Assembly (NCBI GenBank): GCA_030618905.1
Contig: JAUXCL010000038.1
Coordinates: 1 to 15,198, forward strand
Origin: Bacteroidales bacterium
GTDB lineage: Bacteria > Bacteroidota > Bacteroidia > Bacteroidales > B18-G4
Direction: 5' to 3'
Length of the DNA: 15,198 nucleotides
This document shows positions 1 to 6,309 of this stretch, in pieces. The position numbers were made by a program, and so were the translations under genes. Numbering within the stretch: the stretch's first letter is position 1; each line of letters starts with the position of its first letter. Under the pieces are notes generated by a model. It was given only the letters and a program-made list of their open reading frames with translations. It was not told the DNA's origin and ran no database searches.

Positions 1-229
1 CATGGTAAACAGTACCTCCGCCAGAAATCCTTCTGATAACCGGGAGTTTGTGCTTGTTGACAAAATCCATGTTGATCTCGGCAATTGTATTTTGGTGCTT
101 ACCGACAACGATACATGGATCATTAATCCATAGCATGATCACCTCATCTTCATAATTCCGGAAGATATATTCTTCTGCCGCAATATTGAAGTAGGGATCG
201 GTACTGTCTCTCTGAATCCAGATGATTAT
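1..229 (-). CDS. lplA: Lipoate-protein ligase A family, N-terminal part (runs off left edge)
   Basis: Reading the minus strand from about 229 down to base 2 gives a continuous lipoate-protein ligase N-terminus: a stretch reading DSTDPYFNIAAEEY, then CIVVGKHQNT, then RRISGGGTVYH at the window edge. The RRxSGGGTVYHD motif binds lipoate/lipoyl-AMP in LplA and related BPL/LplA-fold enzymes, which attach lipoate to the E2 subunits of 2-oxoacid dehydrogenases and to GcvH in the cytoplasm. About 75 residues are present; the rest lies outside. The frame has no ATG, GTG or TTG between its upstream in-frame TAA and the conserved region. The only nearby ATG (243-245) is one base out of frame, and dropping one base of the A4 run at 230-233 would join it to the ligase. 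The start is therefore undetermined: non-canonical initiation, a real frameshift, or a sequencing indel. Family identity is secure from the motif; the right-hand coordinate is approximate. Confidence 0.85.
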   Translation of the reverse strand, partial: MIIWIQRDSTDPYFNIAAEEYIFRNYEDEVIMLWINDPCIVVGKHQNTIAEINMDFVNKHKLPVIRRISGGGTVYH

Positions 230-243
230 AAAAGTCGATAAGC

Positions 244-363
244 ATGCAAACTTATAACTTTTTAATGCTATTTTTGAGTTTTGGAGTAATTAAGATCAGA
301 TCGAAGGATGAAAACCCCGGGGCGATTATCGCCGATTTGGAAAATGCGTTAAAAAACATTTAA
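244..363 (+). CDS. Candidate small ORF, 39 aa, unknown
   Basis: An intact ORF begins at the ATG in the GCATGC palindrome (242-247), is preceded by an in-frame TAA at 229-231, and ends with TAA at 361-363, 13 bp before the lipoprotein gene. The product starts MQTYNFLMLFLSFGVI, a short hydrophobic stretch, followed by a charged segment ending in DLENALKNI that looks like a helical C-terminus of a real protein. A second ATG at 265 would give 32 aa. I do not recognise it. It could be a small membrane-associated protein, the 3' remnant of a decayed gene, or chance, since an ORF this short is weak evidence by itself. Confidence 0.25.
   Translation: MQTYNFLMLFLSFGVIKIRSKDENPGAIIADLENALKNI
247..254 (-). 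promoter_or_regulatory. Possible -7 element for lplA
   Basis: The minus strand reads TAAGTTTG, an exact match to the Bacteroidota -7 consensus TAnnTTTG, about 30 bp upstream of the first conserved codon of the lipoate ligase. No TTTG-like -33 element is visible at the usual spacing. If it is used, the transcript would begin around 240 and contain no in-frame AUG for the ligase. Chance occurrence is possible. Confidence 0.3.
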
Positions 364-376
364 TCTGTAAAATTAT

Positions 377-994
377 ATGAGAAGACTATCCCCTAAAATG
401 ATGTTCAAAAGCCTGTTCTTGCTCATCTCATTGATTATAATTGGCAGCTGTAACATTTTGGAACAAGCCTCTGAATTGCAGACATTCTCCAGGTGTGAAT
501 TCAGGCTTAAATCTGTTCAGAATATCCGTTTGGCAGGGGTTAGTGTGCAGCAGATCAACCAGGTATCTGACCTTACCCTGATGGAAATGGCAAGATTGAC
601 TACAGCTTTTGTAAGCAAGGATATGCCATTTAAACTGACTTTAAATGTTGAAGTGCAAAACCCAAATCAATCAAAGGCTGCATTGAACAAACTCGAATGG
701 ATACTTTATATTGATGACATTGAAATGACAAACGGGTTGTTAAGCAAGCGCATTGAAATAGCCCCTCATGGCGGATTGGCCGTAATGCCTGTAAGTATAG
801 GTGTTGATTTATTTGATGTATTATCAGGGGAATCTGCAGATGCTGTCATCAATTTCGCGCTCAACCTGGCTGGGGCAGGCAACAAACCCACCCGTATCAT
901 GCTCAAAGCCAAACCAACCATCTATGTGGGCACAAAACCGATAACTTACCCTGGATATATTAAAATAGAAAATGAATTTACGTCTGGACATTAA
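377..994 (+). CDS. LEA type 2-like lipoprotein
   Basis: A 205-residue protein with a hydrophobic leader (residues 8-24) ending in the lipobox IGSC, so Cys25 would be the lipidated first residue of the mature protein. This predicts an envelope lipoprotein; Bacteroidota lipoproteins may lie at the periplasmic or outer face of the outer membrane. The mature part (about 45-195) has the pattern of a water-stress/LEA14-like beta-sandwich: alternating hydrophobic strands, a central LTLNVEVQNPN segment typical of this fold, and a second half with KAKPTIYVGTKP. I infer the fold from this pattern only; no enzymatic residues are apparent. The ATG at 377 is taken; ATGs at codons 8 and 9 would give a shorter leader and are equally plausible. 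It stands alone, convergent with the aconitase gene, and its stop runs straight into the tandem repeats. Confidence 0.75.
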   Translation: MRRLSPKMMFKSLFLLISLIIIGSCNILEQASELQTFSRCEFRLKSVQNIRLAGVSVQQINQVSDLTLMEMARLTTAFVSKDMPFKLTLNVEVQNPNQSKAALNKLEWILYIDDIEMTNGLLSKRIEIAPHGGLAVMPVSIGVDLFDVLSGESADAVINFALNLAGAGNKPTRIMLKAKPTIYVGTKPITYPGYIKIENEFTSGH

Positions 995-1038
995 CAGTGA
1001 ACACTGAACGGTGAACGGTGAACAGTGAACTGTGAACA
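995..1038. repeat. Tandem heptamer repeat, CxGTGAA, 6 copies
   Basis: Beginning directly after the lipoprotein stop codon there are six consecutive 7-bp units (CAGTGAA, CACTGAA, CGGTGAA twice, CAGTGAA, CTGTGAA) and a partial CAG. Only positions 2 and 3 vary. The units create small dyads such as CAGTGAACACTG (995-1006) and ACAGTGAACTGT (1022-1033). Reverse-strand translation gives FTVHCSPFTV-type peptides, which I recall as common spurious ORFs in Bacteroidota genomes. Confidence 0.9.
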
Positions 1039-1043
1039 GAAAG

Positions 1044-1075
1044 AACAATTTAACAGTTTAACAATTTAACAATTG
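1044..1075. repeat. Tandem octamer repeat, AACAATTT, 4 copies
   Basis: Four consecutive 8-bp units follow: AACAATTT, AACAGTTT, AACAATTT and AACAATTG, differing by one base in the second and in the last. The array sits five bases after the first heptamer array and three bases before the next, inside the same convergent intergenic gap. Confidence 0.9.
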
Positions 1076-1078
1076 ATC

Positions 1079-1127
1079 CAGTATCTAGTATCCAGTATCC
1101 AGTATCCAGTATCCAGTATCCAGTATC
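1079..1127. repeat. Tandem heptamer repeat, CAGTATC, 7 copies
   Basis: Seven back-to-back CAGTATC units, with one C-to-T change in the second (TAGTATC). The array ends five bases before the stop codon of the aconitase gene, which reads from the other strand. The forward translation gives a period-7 peptide (SIQYPVS type), so an ORF called across this block on the plus strand is an artefact. Confidence 0.92.
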
Positions 1128-1132
1128 TTCCC

Positions 1133-2938
1133 CTACAACAGCCCATCATTATTATAGATTTGCATTTGCACTTCGTAGAAGGGATTGATCCTTGTCGACA
1201 GGTTTTTGCTGGTATTCAGGATCTCGCCCGACTCAAAATCAACGCGGATGATATCACCATTCTCCATGTTGATATTTTCCAGGTCTTGTGGATTATAACT
1301 CAGGATAGGGAAGGCGGCATTGATAGCGTTCCGTTCATAAATGGCTCCAAAAGATTCGGCAATTACACATTGGATACCCAGTGATTTGAAGCAATCTACG
1401 GCCTGCTGCCTGGAGCTTCCGGATCCAAAATTTTTCCTTGTGACGATAATATCTCCAGGCTCAGCATTGGAAGCAAAATCTTCATAACCCTTAAGATTAT
1501 CGAAAGTATACTGCCCCATTTCCTCCAGGTCCGTGATGGTCAGGTAACGGTTATGGAAGATCATATCCGTGTCGATATCATCCCGCTCAATAAGCCATAC
1601 CCTGCCTTCCACGATAATTTCTTTTTTTGATTCAGCTTTTTTTACCTTTTTAACTTTGGGTTTCTCCTTAGCACCAGTTTCAAATACGGCAGGTTCATCA
1701 GGAATGTCAGTAGGATCAGTGATGTAACCCGCAACCGCAGAGGCAGCTACGATGGCAGGAGAAGCAAGATAAACTTCACCTTTACCCTGTTTCCCGGGGA
1801 AGTTCCTGTTTCCGGTAGAAACGGTAATTTCACCAGGTCCATTTTGTCCAACTTGCCCTGCTGCACAACCTGCACAACCGGCATTTGAAAGCAATGCACC
1901 CGCATCCTTAAAAATTTTAACCAGACCTTCATCTAATGCCTGTTGCCACACCTGGTCAGTGGAAGGCACAATCTTAAGGACGACACCCGGGGCAACATTT
2001 TTATTCAAAAGAATATTTGCTGCAACCCTCAAATCTTCAATTCTTCCATTGGTGCAGGAACCAATAAATGCAGAATCGATTTTGGTCTTTTTGACGCTTT
2101 CAATTTCAGTGTTGTCATGAGGGTGACCGGGTCGGGCAAGCATTGGCCTGAATGTGGAAAAGTCCAGCTTATGTACCTGCTCATAACTTGCATCATCATC
2201 CGCAAAGATGGGTTCGATTTCCTTGCCTGTTGTCTTTTCCAGGTATTCCAGGATACTGCTGTCAGGGGTGAAGAATACGATTATGGCCCCCAGCTCGGTT
2301 CCCATGGAAGAAATTGTGATCCTTTCATCTAAGGTAAGACTGTTCACATCATCTCCATAGATCTCCACCGCAAAGCCCAATAATTTATTGGACCCAAAAT
2401 GGTTCAACAAGTTAAGGACGATGTCTTTGGCGGATAGATTATCCGGCCTTTTCCCTTCCAGGATGATTTTTACAGACTTTGGTACTTTGAACCATACTGA
2501 TCCACTTGCCCATGCTGCTGCAATATCTTTATCTCCCATCCCTTGTCCGAACGCACCGATAGCTCCCATAATGTTGGCATGCGAGTCTGTCGATACAAAA
2601 GTACCACCCGGCAAAACCAGTCCCATGTCAATAGCCAAATGCGTACCGATGCCTGCGTTGACATCATAGACTTTGATATTATTTTCCCTGGCGAACATTC
2701 TGCACAGGTGTTGGTTAGCCGCATATTTCTGATCTGAACCACCAGGATTACAGTCAAATGTGAAATATGTTTTTTCCGGGTCCTCAACCTTTAAATCATT
2801 ATCCACCAGGTTTTTCACAACATTGGCTCCTCCAAAATCACGGGCTACTCTGGCATCAATTGTAATGTCTATAAAATCACCCGGGTTAACGACTTTATGT
2901 TTGGAGTGATTTGCTATAATCTTTTCAATGATCGTCAT
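1133..2938 (-). CDS. Fused LeuC-LeuD-type aconitase family hydro-lyase
   Basis: A 601-residue cytoplasmic 4Fe-4S hydro-lyase of the aconitase/isopropylmalate dehydratase superfamily. The large (LeuC-like) part covers about 1-420 with STDSH (116-120), GSCTNGR (293-299, Cys295) and NAGCAGCAAG (Cys355, Cys358), giving the three cluster cysteines. A Lys-rich linker (about 423-440) leads to a LeuD-like swivelling domain with DDIDTDMI (453-460) and FGSGSSR (504-510). It is shorter than classical AcnA/AcnB (about 900 residues) and fuses what archaeal-type enzymes keep as two subunits. The operon partner is an isocitrate/isopropylmalate-type dehydrogenase, so interconversion of citrate and isocitrate is the likeliest role, as in the minor 'Aquifex-type' aconitases; homoaconitase or another malate-type substrate cannot be excluded. 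The specificity loop reads YLTI, unlike YLRT of homoaconitase or YLVY of isopropylmalate isomerase, and the usual Glu after GSSR is Gln511. It is the last gene of the operon, 14 bp after the HD gene. Confidence 0.85.
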   Translation of the reverse strand: MTIIEKIIANHSKHKVVNPGDFIDITIDARVARDFGGANVVKNLVDNDLKVEDPEKTYFTFDCNPGGSDQKYAANQHLCRMFARENNIKVYDVNAGIGTHLAIDMGLVLPGGTFVSTDSHANIMGAIGAFGQGMGDKDIAAAWASGSVWFKVPKSVKIILEGKRPDNLSAKDIVLNLLNHFGSNKLLGFAVEIYGDDVNSLTLDERITISSMGTELGAIIVFFTPDSSILEYLEKTTGKEIEPIFADDDASYEQVHKLDFSTFRPMLARPGHPHDNTEIESVKKTKIDSAFIGSCTNGRIEDLRVAANILLNKNVAPGVVLKIVPSTDQVWQQALDEGLVKIFKDAGALLSNAGCAGCAAGQVGQNGPGEITVSTGNRNFPGKQGKGEVYLASPAIVAASAVAGYITDPTDIPDEPAVFETGAKEKPKVKKVKKAESKKEIIVEGRVWLIERDDIDTDMIFHNRYLTITDLEEMGQYTFDNLKGYEDFASNAEPGDIIVTRKNFGSGSSRQQAVDCFKSLGIQCVIAESFGAIYERNAINAAFPILSYNPQDLENINMENGDIIRVDFESGEILNTSKNLSTRINPFYEVQMQIYNNDGLL

Positions 2939-2952
2939 GGCTTAGTGTTAAG

Positions 2953-3504
2953 TTAAATTGTCAGTCTTTCTTTGAATGGCAGGAAAGTCATAAAATCAGC
3001 ATGGTGAACGATATATGCTTCGGTTGATCTTTTCACCATGTTTCCTTCGCCCGCATGAGTTGCGATGATATGGCATACTTCAGGCGGAAGTCCGCATTCC
3101 TCGGCAAGGGAAACTCCTGAGAAGGGATGCCGCAGGTATTTTCCATAAGTGCCCTGTATGGCTATACCATTGTCATCTAACACATATTCAAGTAGTTTGC
3201 CGACGTCTGCAAGGATGGCTCCGGAGATCAGGACATCCATATTAACCGGCAATTCATCCTTGAAAAAATCGTTGACGGTCCGGCCACTGTCACGTGCAAT
3301 ATGCACTACTGCCCGTTTATGGTCCATAAAGGTAACCTTCAGGTCGGGCCCGCAGAGCAGTGTGAAAGGAATGGTGTTCAGATTCCCGGCTGTCAGAACG
3401 CTACGCTCCAATGCCAATTCCCAGGCTTTGGTTGTCTTTTCACGAAGATCATCATTTTCAATCCAATCCAGCTCCGGCCATAATTTTAAAACTTCTTCGG
3501 TCAT
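2953..3504 (-). CDS. HD-domain protein with altered HD dyad
   Basis: A 183-residue soluble protein. The spacing of His62, Ala99-Asp100 (GAILADVGK), His126 (RHPFSG), His150 (ATHAGE) and Asp170 (VHHAD) follows the H-HD-H-H-D ligand order of the HD superfamily of metal-dependent phosphohydrolases, but the first residue of the defining HD dyad is Ala, not His. The other ligands remain, so metal binding may survive in reduced form, or the protein may bind a nucleotide or metabolite without hydrolysing it. The surrounding helix ISGAILADVGKLLEY is otherwise typical. It lies between the dehydrogenase (19 bp upstream) and the aconitase (14 bp downstream), so it is almost certainly co-transcribed with them. 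A regulatory or metabolite-clearing role for that enzyme pair is inference only. I know no named gene for it. Confidence 0.75.
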   Translation of the reverse strand: MTEEVLKLWPELDWIENDDLREKTTKAWELALERSVLTAGNLNTIPFTLLCGPDLKVTFMDHKRAVVHIARDSGRTVNDFFKDELPVNMDVLISGAILADVGKLLEYVLDDNGIAIQGTYGKYLRHPFSGVSLAEECGLPPEVCHIIATHAGEGNMVKRSTEAYIVHHADFMTFLPFKERLTI

Positions 3505-3523
3505 AATTATTTGATTAGTGTTT

Positions 3524-4729
3524 TTACCTGTCTAATTTTGCAATGATGGCATCTGTCATTTCCTGAGTGGATGCTGCTCCTTTTTCAACCACATCCGGAC
3601 GTCCGGTCATCTTCATCATATCATAAGTTTTAACTTTTCCTTCAGCAATAACTTCTGCAACGGCTTTTCTGATCCTGGCAGCTTTCTCATTCTCATTAAT
3701 GAAATCAAGCATCATACAAGCCGATTCAACCATGGCAATAGGATTTACGATAGAGACATCAAAATCCGCATATTTTGGTGCTGAACCATGTGTGGGTTCA
3801 AAAACGCCAATACCATCTGCAGAGAACTGTGCACTACATGCAAATCCAAGTCCACCGATCAGGCCGGCAAAGGCATCAGACACAATGTCGCCGAACATAT
3901 TACCGGCGACGATCACACCATAATTTTCAGGGTTTTTTGTGAGCCACATCATCTGGGCATCAATATTGGTATTCCATAATTGGATATCTGCATAATCCGC
4001 TTTTTGAATTTCTTTGGCCATTTTAAACATCATACCGGACGTTTCCCTTATGACATTTGGCTTCTCACATACGGTTACAGATTTATATCCATATTTACGT
4101 GCGTGTTCAAAAGCAGCGCGAAGAATACGTTCAGTCGCTTTTTTTGTAAATATCCTTGTTGAAACAGAGATTTCTTCCTTTGGGACATCACCAAAATTTT
4201 TGATGAATTTAGGATGTGTCATAAGGGCGTCGTATACCTGGTCAGGAGGACTTGACCATTCCACACCGCCATAAAGGCCTTCTGTATTTTGCCTGAAAAT
4301 GACAACGTCTACCTGCGGCTCATCAGTACCTCCATCCTGAGACCTCCTGATGAAATTCAAAGGATTGCCCTTATAGGTTTTGCAAGGCCTGGCGCAAATA
4401 TCCAGGTTAAAGTGTTGACGCAACCCGACAATTGGACTGGAATAAATCAATCCTTTATTTTGCAACGCTGGAATTAGTTCAGCTGCCGCATCATCTTTTG
4501 GTTTTGAGGTAATTGCCCCAAACAAGCCGATTTTATGTTCTTCGATTAACTTGATGGTCCTTTCGGGTAAAGGTTCACCCTCATTTCTCCAAAATTCCCA
4601 GCCAATATCAGCTTCGATGTAGTCAGCTTCAAAACCTGCTGCATCCAAAACGCGGATGGCTTCGTCTAATACAGTTTTACCAATCCCGTCTCCGGGCAGG
4701 GCAATAATTGTCCTTTTTGCCATATTCAA
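3524..4729 (-). CDS. icd: Isocitrate/isopropylmalate-type dehydrogenase, probably NADP isocitrate dehydrogenase
   Basis: A 401-residue beta-decarboxylating dehydrogenase. It opens with the family N-terminus TIIALPGDGIGK, has the substrate-binding arginines in GLRQ (Arg104), ARP (Arg114) and FRQNTEG (Arg146), Tyr153 in LYGG, a catalytic Lys in CEKPN (223), and the metal aspartates in NTNIDAQ (Asp257) and GDIVSD (Asp281, Asp285). The cofactor loop reads HGSAPKY (314-320); Lys-Tyr here matches NADP-specific isocitrate dehydrogenases, whereas NAD enzymes usually differ. Isocitrate to 2-oxoglutarate is therefore the best guess, feeding glutamate synthesis, but isopropylmalate or homoisocitrate dehydrogenases share the fold. 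The first ATG is used; the third codon is also ATG (4721-4723), and starting there gives the more usual MAKRT. It is the first gene of the operon, downstream of a good promoter. No citrate synthase is present in the window. Confidence 0.85.
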   Translation of the reverse strand: MNMAKRTIIALPGDGIGKTVLDEAIRVLDAAGFEADYIEADIGWEFWRNEGEPLPERTIKLIEEHKIGLFGAITSKPKDDAAAELIPALQNKGLIYSSPIVGLRQHFNLDICARPCKTYKGNPLNFIRRSQDGGTDEPQVDVVIFRQNTEGLYGGVEWSSPPDQVYDALMTHPKFIKNFGDVPKEEISVSTRIFTKKATERILRAAFEHARKYGYKSVTVCEKPNVIRETSGMMFKMAKEIQKADYADIQLWNTNIDAQMMWLTKNPENYGVIVAGNMFGDIVSDAFAGLIGGLGFACSAQFSADGIGVFEPTHGSAPKYADFDVSIVNPIAMVESACMMLDFINENEKAARIRKAVAEVIAEGKVKTYDMMKMTGRPDVVEKGAASTQEMTDAIIAKLDR

Positions 4730-4777
4730 TTGATTTTAATAGAGTTATAAATAAATTCAGGTCAACAAATAAGGAAA

Positions 4778-4808
4778 CAAATATACAATACATCTTGTGA
4801 TTCTCAAT
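4778..4808 (-). promoter_or_regulatory. Promoter of the dehydrogenase-HD-aconitase operon
   Basis: On the minus strand, ATTG (4805-4808) and TATATTTG (4778-4785) are separated by 19 bp, fitting the Bacteroidota sigma-factor pattern TTTG-N19-21-TAnnTTTG with one mismatch in the -33 element and none in the -7 element. The predicted start near 4770 leaves a leader of about 40 nt before the ATG at 4729. This is the best promoter match in the window. Confidence 0.6.
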
Positions 4809-4851
4809 GTAGTATATTAATTTTTATTAAATTTAGATAACTCTATTTTTA

Positions 4852-4859
4852 TAAATTTG
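4852..4859 (+). promoter_or_regulatory. Possible -7 element for the CCA enzyme gene
   Basis: TAAATTTG matches TAnnTTTG exactly and lies 11 bp before the ATG at 4871, in an AT-rich stretch. No convincing -33 box is seen. If used, the mRNA would have a leader of only a few nucleotides. Confidence 0.4.
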
Positions 4860-4870
4860 CCAATGAAAGA

Positions 4871-6304
4871 ATGCGACTGGATAAAGAAATACAATATCCC
4901 ATCTTTAAGGTCATTGCCGAAGCGGCGGAATTGATTGATGTTCCTGCCTATGTAATAGGTGGTTATGTCAGGGATCTTTTAATGAAGAGGACTTCCCATG
5001 ACATTGATATTGTAGTGCTGGGAAGTGGGATAGACCTGGCCCGCAAGGTAGCAGAAGCTATTGGTAAGAATACCAAAGTCAGTTATTTTAAAAATTTCGG
5101 AACTGCAATGCTCAGGTATAGGGGTAAAGAAAGCTGGATTGTGGAATTTGTCGGTGCCAGAAAGGAATCGTATAAACGTAATTCAAGGAAGCCCATTGTT
5201 GAAAACGGTACTTTGGAGGATGATCAAAACCGCAGGGATTTCACCATCAATGCCATGGCCCTGAGTTTGCAAGCCCATAATTATGGTGAACTGATCGACC
5301 CCTTTAATGGATTGGATGATCTCAAGAATAAGATTATCCGCACCCCGCTCAATCCTGATATCACATACTCGGATGATCCATTGCGTATGATGCGGGCCAT
5401 CCGTTTCGCTACGCAGCTTGATTTTAGCATCCACCCGGATTCATTTAATGCCATCAGCAGGAACAAGGAGAGGATCCGAATCGTATCGATGGAAAGGATC
5501 AGTGATGAAATCAATAGTATCTTAGCATCACCAAAACCATCTATCGGATTTCGCCTGCTGGAGGAAACAGGATTGCTATCCATAATCTTTCCACAGATGG
5601 TAGCGCTCAAAGGGGCTGAATATGTTGGTAGTAAAGGGCACAAAGATAATTTTTTCCATACCCTGGAGGTACTTGACAATATTTCTAAAGTAACAGATAA
5701 CATATGGTTGCGATGGGCGGCCATCTTGCACGATATTGCCAAGCCTGTAACCAAAAAATTTGATGAAGGGACTGGCTGGACTTTTCATTCGCATGAGTTC
5801 GTTGGGTCGAAGATGGTTCCGGGGATATTTAAGCAGTTGAAACTGCCATTAAATGAAAAGATGCGTTATGTGCAAAAGCTGGTCATGTTGCATTTGAGAC
5901 CAATAGCGCTGGTAGATGATGAAGTTAGCGATTCTGCCATCCGAAGATTGCTGTTTGAAGCAAGTGATGATATAGATGACCTTATGACTTTAAGTGAGGC
6001 TGACGTTACTTCAAAAAACCCGGCCCGGGTGAGGCGTTATCTGAAGAACTTTGCTCATGTCAGAATTAAATTAAAGGAAATCGAGGAAAAAGACAAAATC
6101 AGAAATTGGCAACCACCCATCTCGGGAGAAGTCATCATGCAAGCATTCGATATACTTCCCGGGAAAGAAGTCGGGATCATCAAGAATGCCATCCGCGAAG
6201 CCATTCTCGATGGTGAGATTGACAATAATTATAATGATGCATATGCCTTTATGCTTGAGCAGGGTAAAGAGTTGGGTCTCAATCCTGTCGCTTCAAAAGA
6301 TTAA
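4871..6304 (+). CDS. cca: CCA-adding tRNA nucleotidyltransferase with HD domain
   Basis: A 477-residue class II nucleotidyltransferase that adds or repairs the 3' CCA end of tRNAs. The N-terminal catalytic head shows GGYVRD (30-35), the metal-binding pair in HDIDIV (Asp44, Asp46), RRDFTINAMA (121-130) and the template segment DDPLRMMRAIRFA (168-180). An HD phosphohydrolase domain follows, with ILHDIAKP at about 287-294 and further His residues in HSHEF and MLHLRP. The head-plus-HD layout and length are usual for Bacteroidota CCA enzymes. The ATG at 4871 is chosen because the sequence after it gives the expected short helix before GGYVRD; the ATG at 4863 is in a different, quickly closed frame. 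It is divergent from the dehydrogenase operon and followed after 5 bp by miaA. The tRNA-Gly in this window has no encoded CCA, so such an enzyme is required. Confidence 0.93.
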   Translation: MRLDKEIQYPIFKVIAEAAELIDVPAYVIGGYVRDLLMKRTSHDIDIVVLGSGIDLARKVAEAIGKNTKVSYFKNFGTAMLRYRGKESWIVEFVGARKESYKRNSRKPIVENGTLEDDQNRRDFTINAMALSLQAHNYGELIDPFNGLDDLKNKIIRTPLNPDITYSDDPLRMMRAIRFATQLDFSIHPDSFNAISRNKERIRIVSMERISDEINSILASPKPSIGFRLLEETGLLSIIFPQMVALKGAEYVGSKGHKDNFFHTLEVLDNISKVTDNIWLRWAAILHDIAKPVTKKFDEGTGWTFHSHEFVGSKMVPGIFKQLKLPLNEKMRYVQKLVMLHLRPIALVDDEVSDSAIRRLLFEASDDIDDLMTLSEADVTSKNPARVRRYLKNFAHVRIKLKEIEEKDKIRNWQPPISGEVIMQAFDILPGKEVGIIKNAIREAILDGEIDNNYNDAYAFMLEQGKELGLNPVASKD

Positions 6305-6309
6305 GCTGC

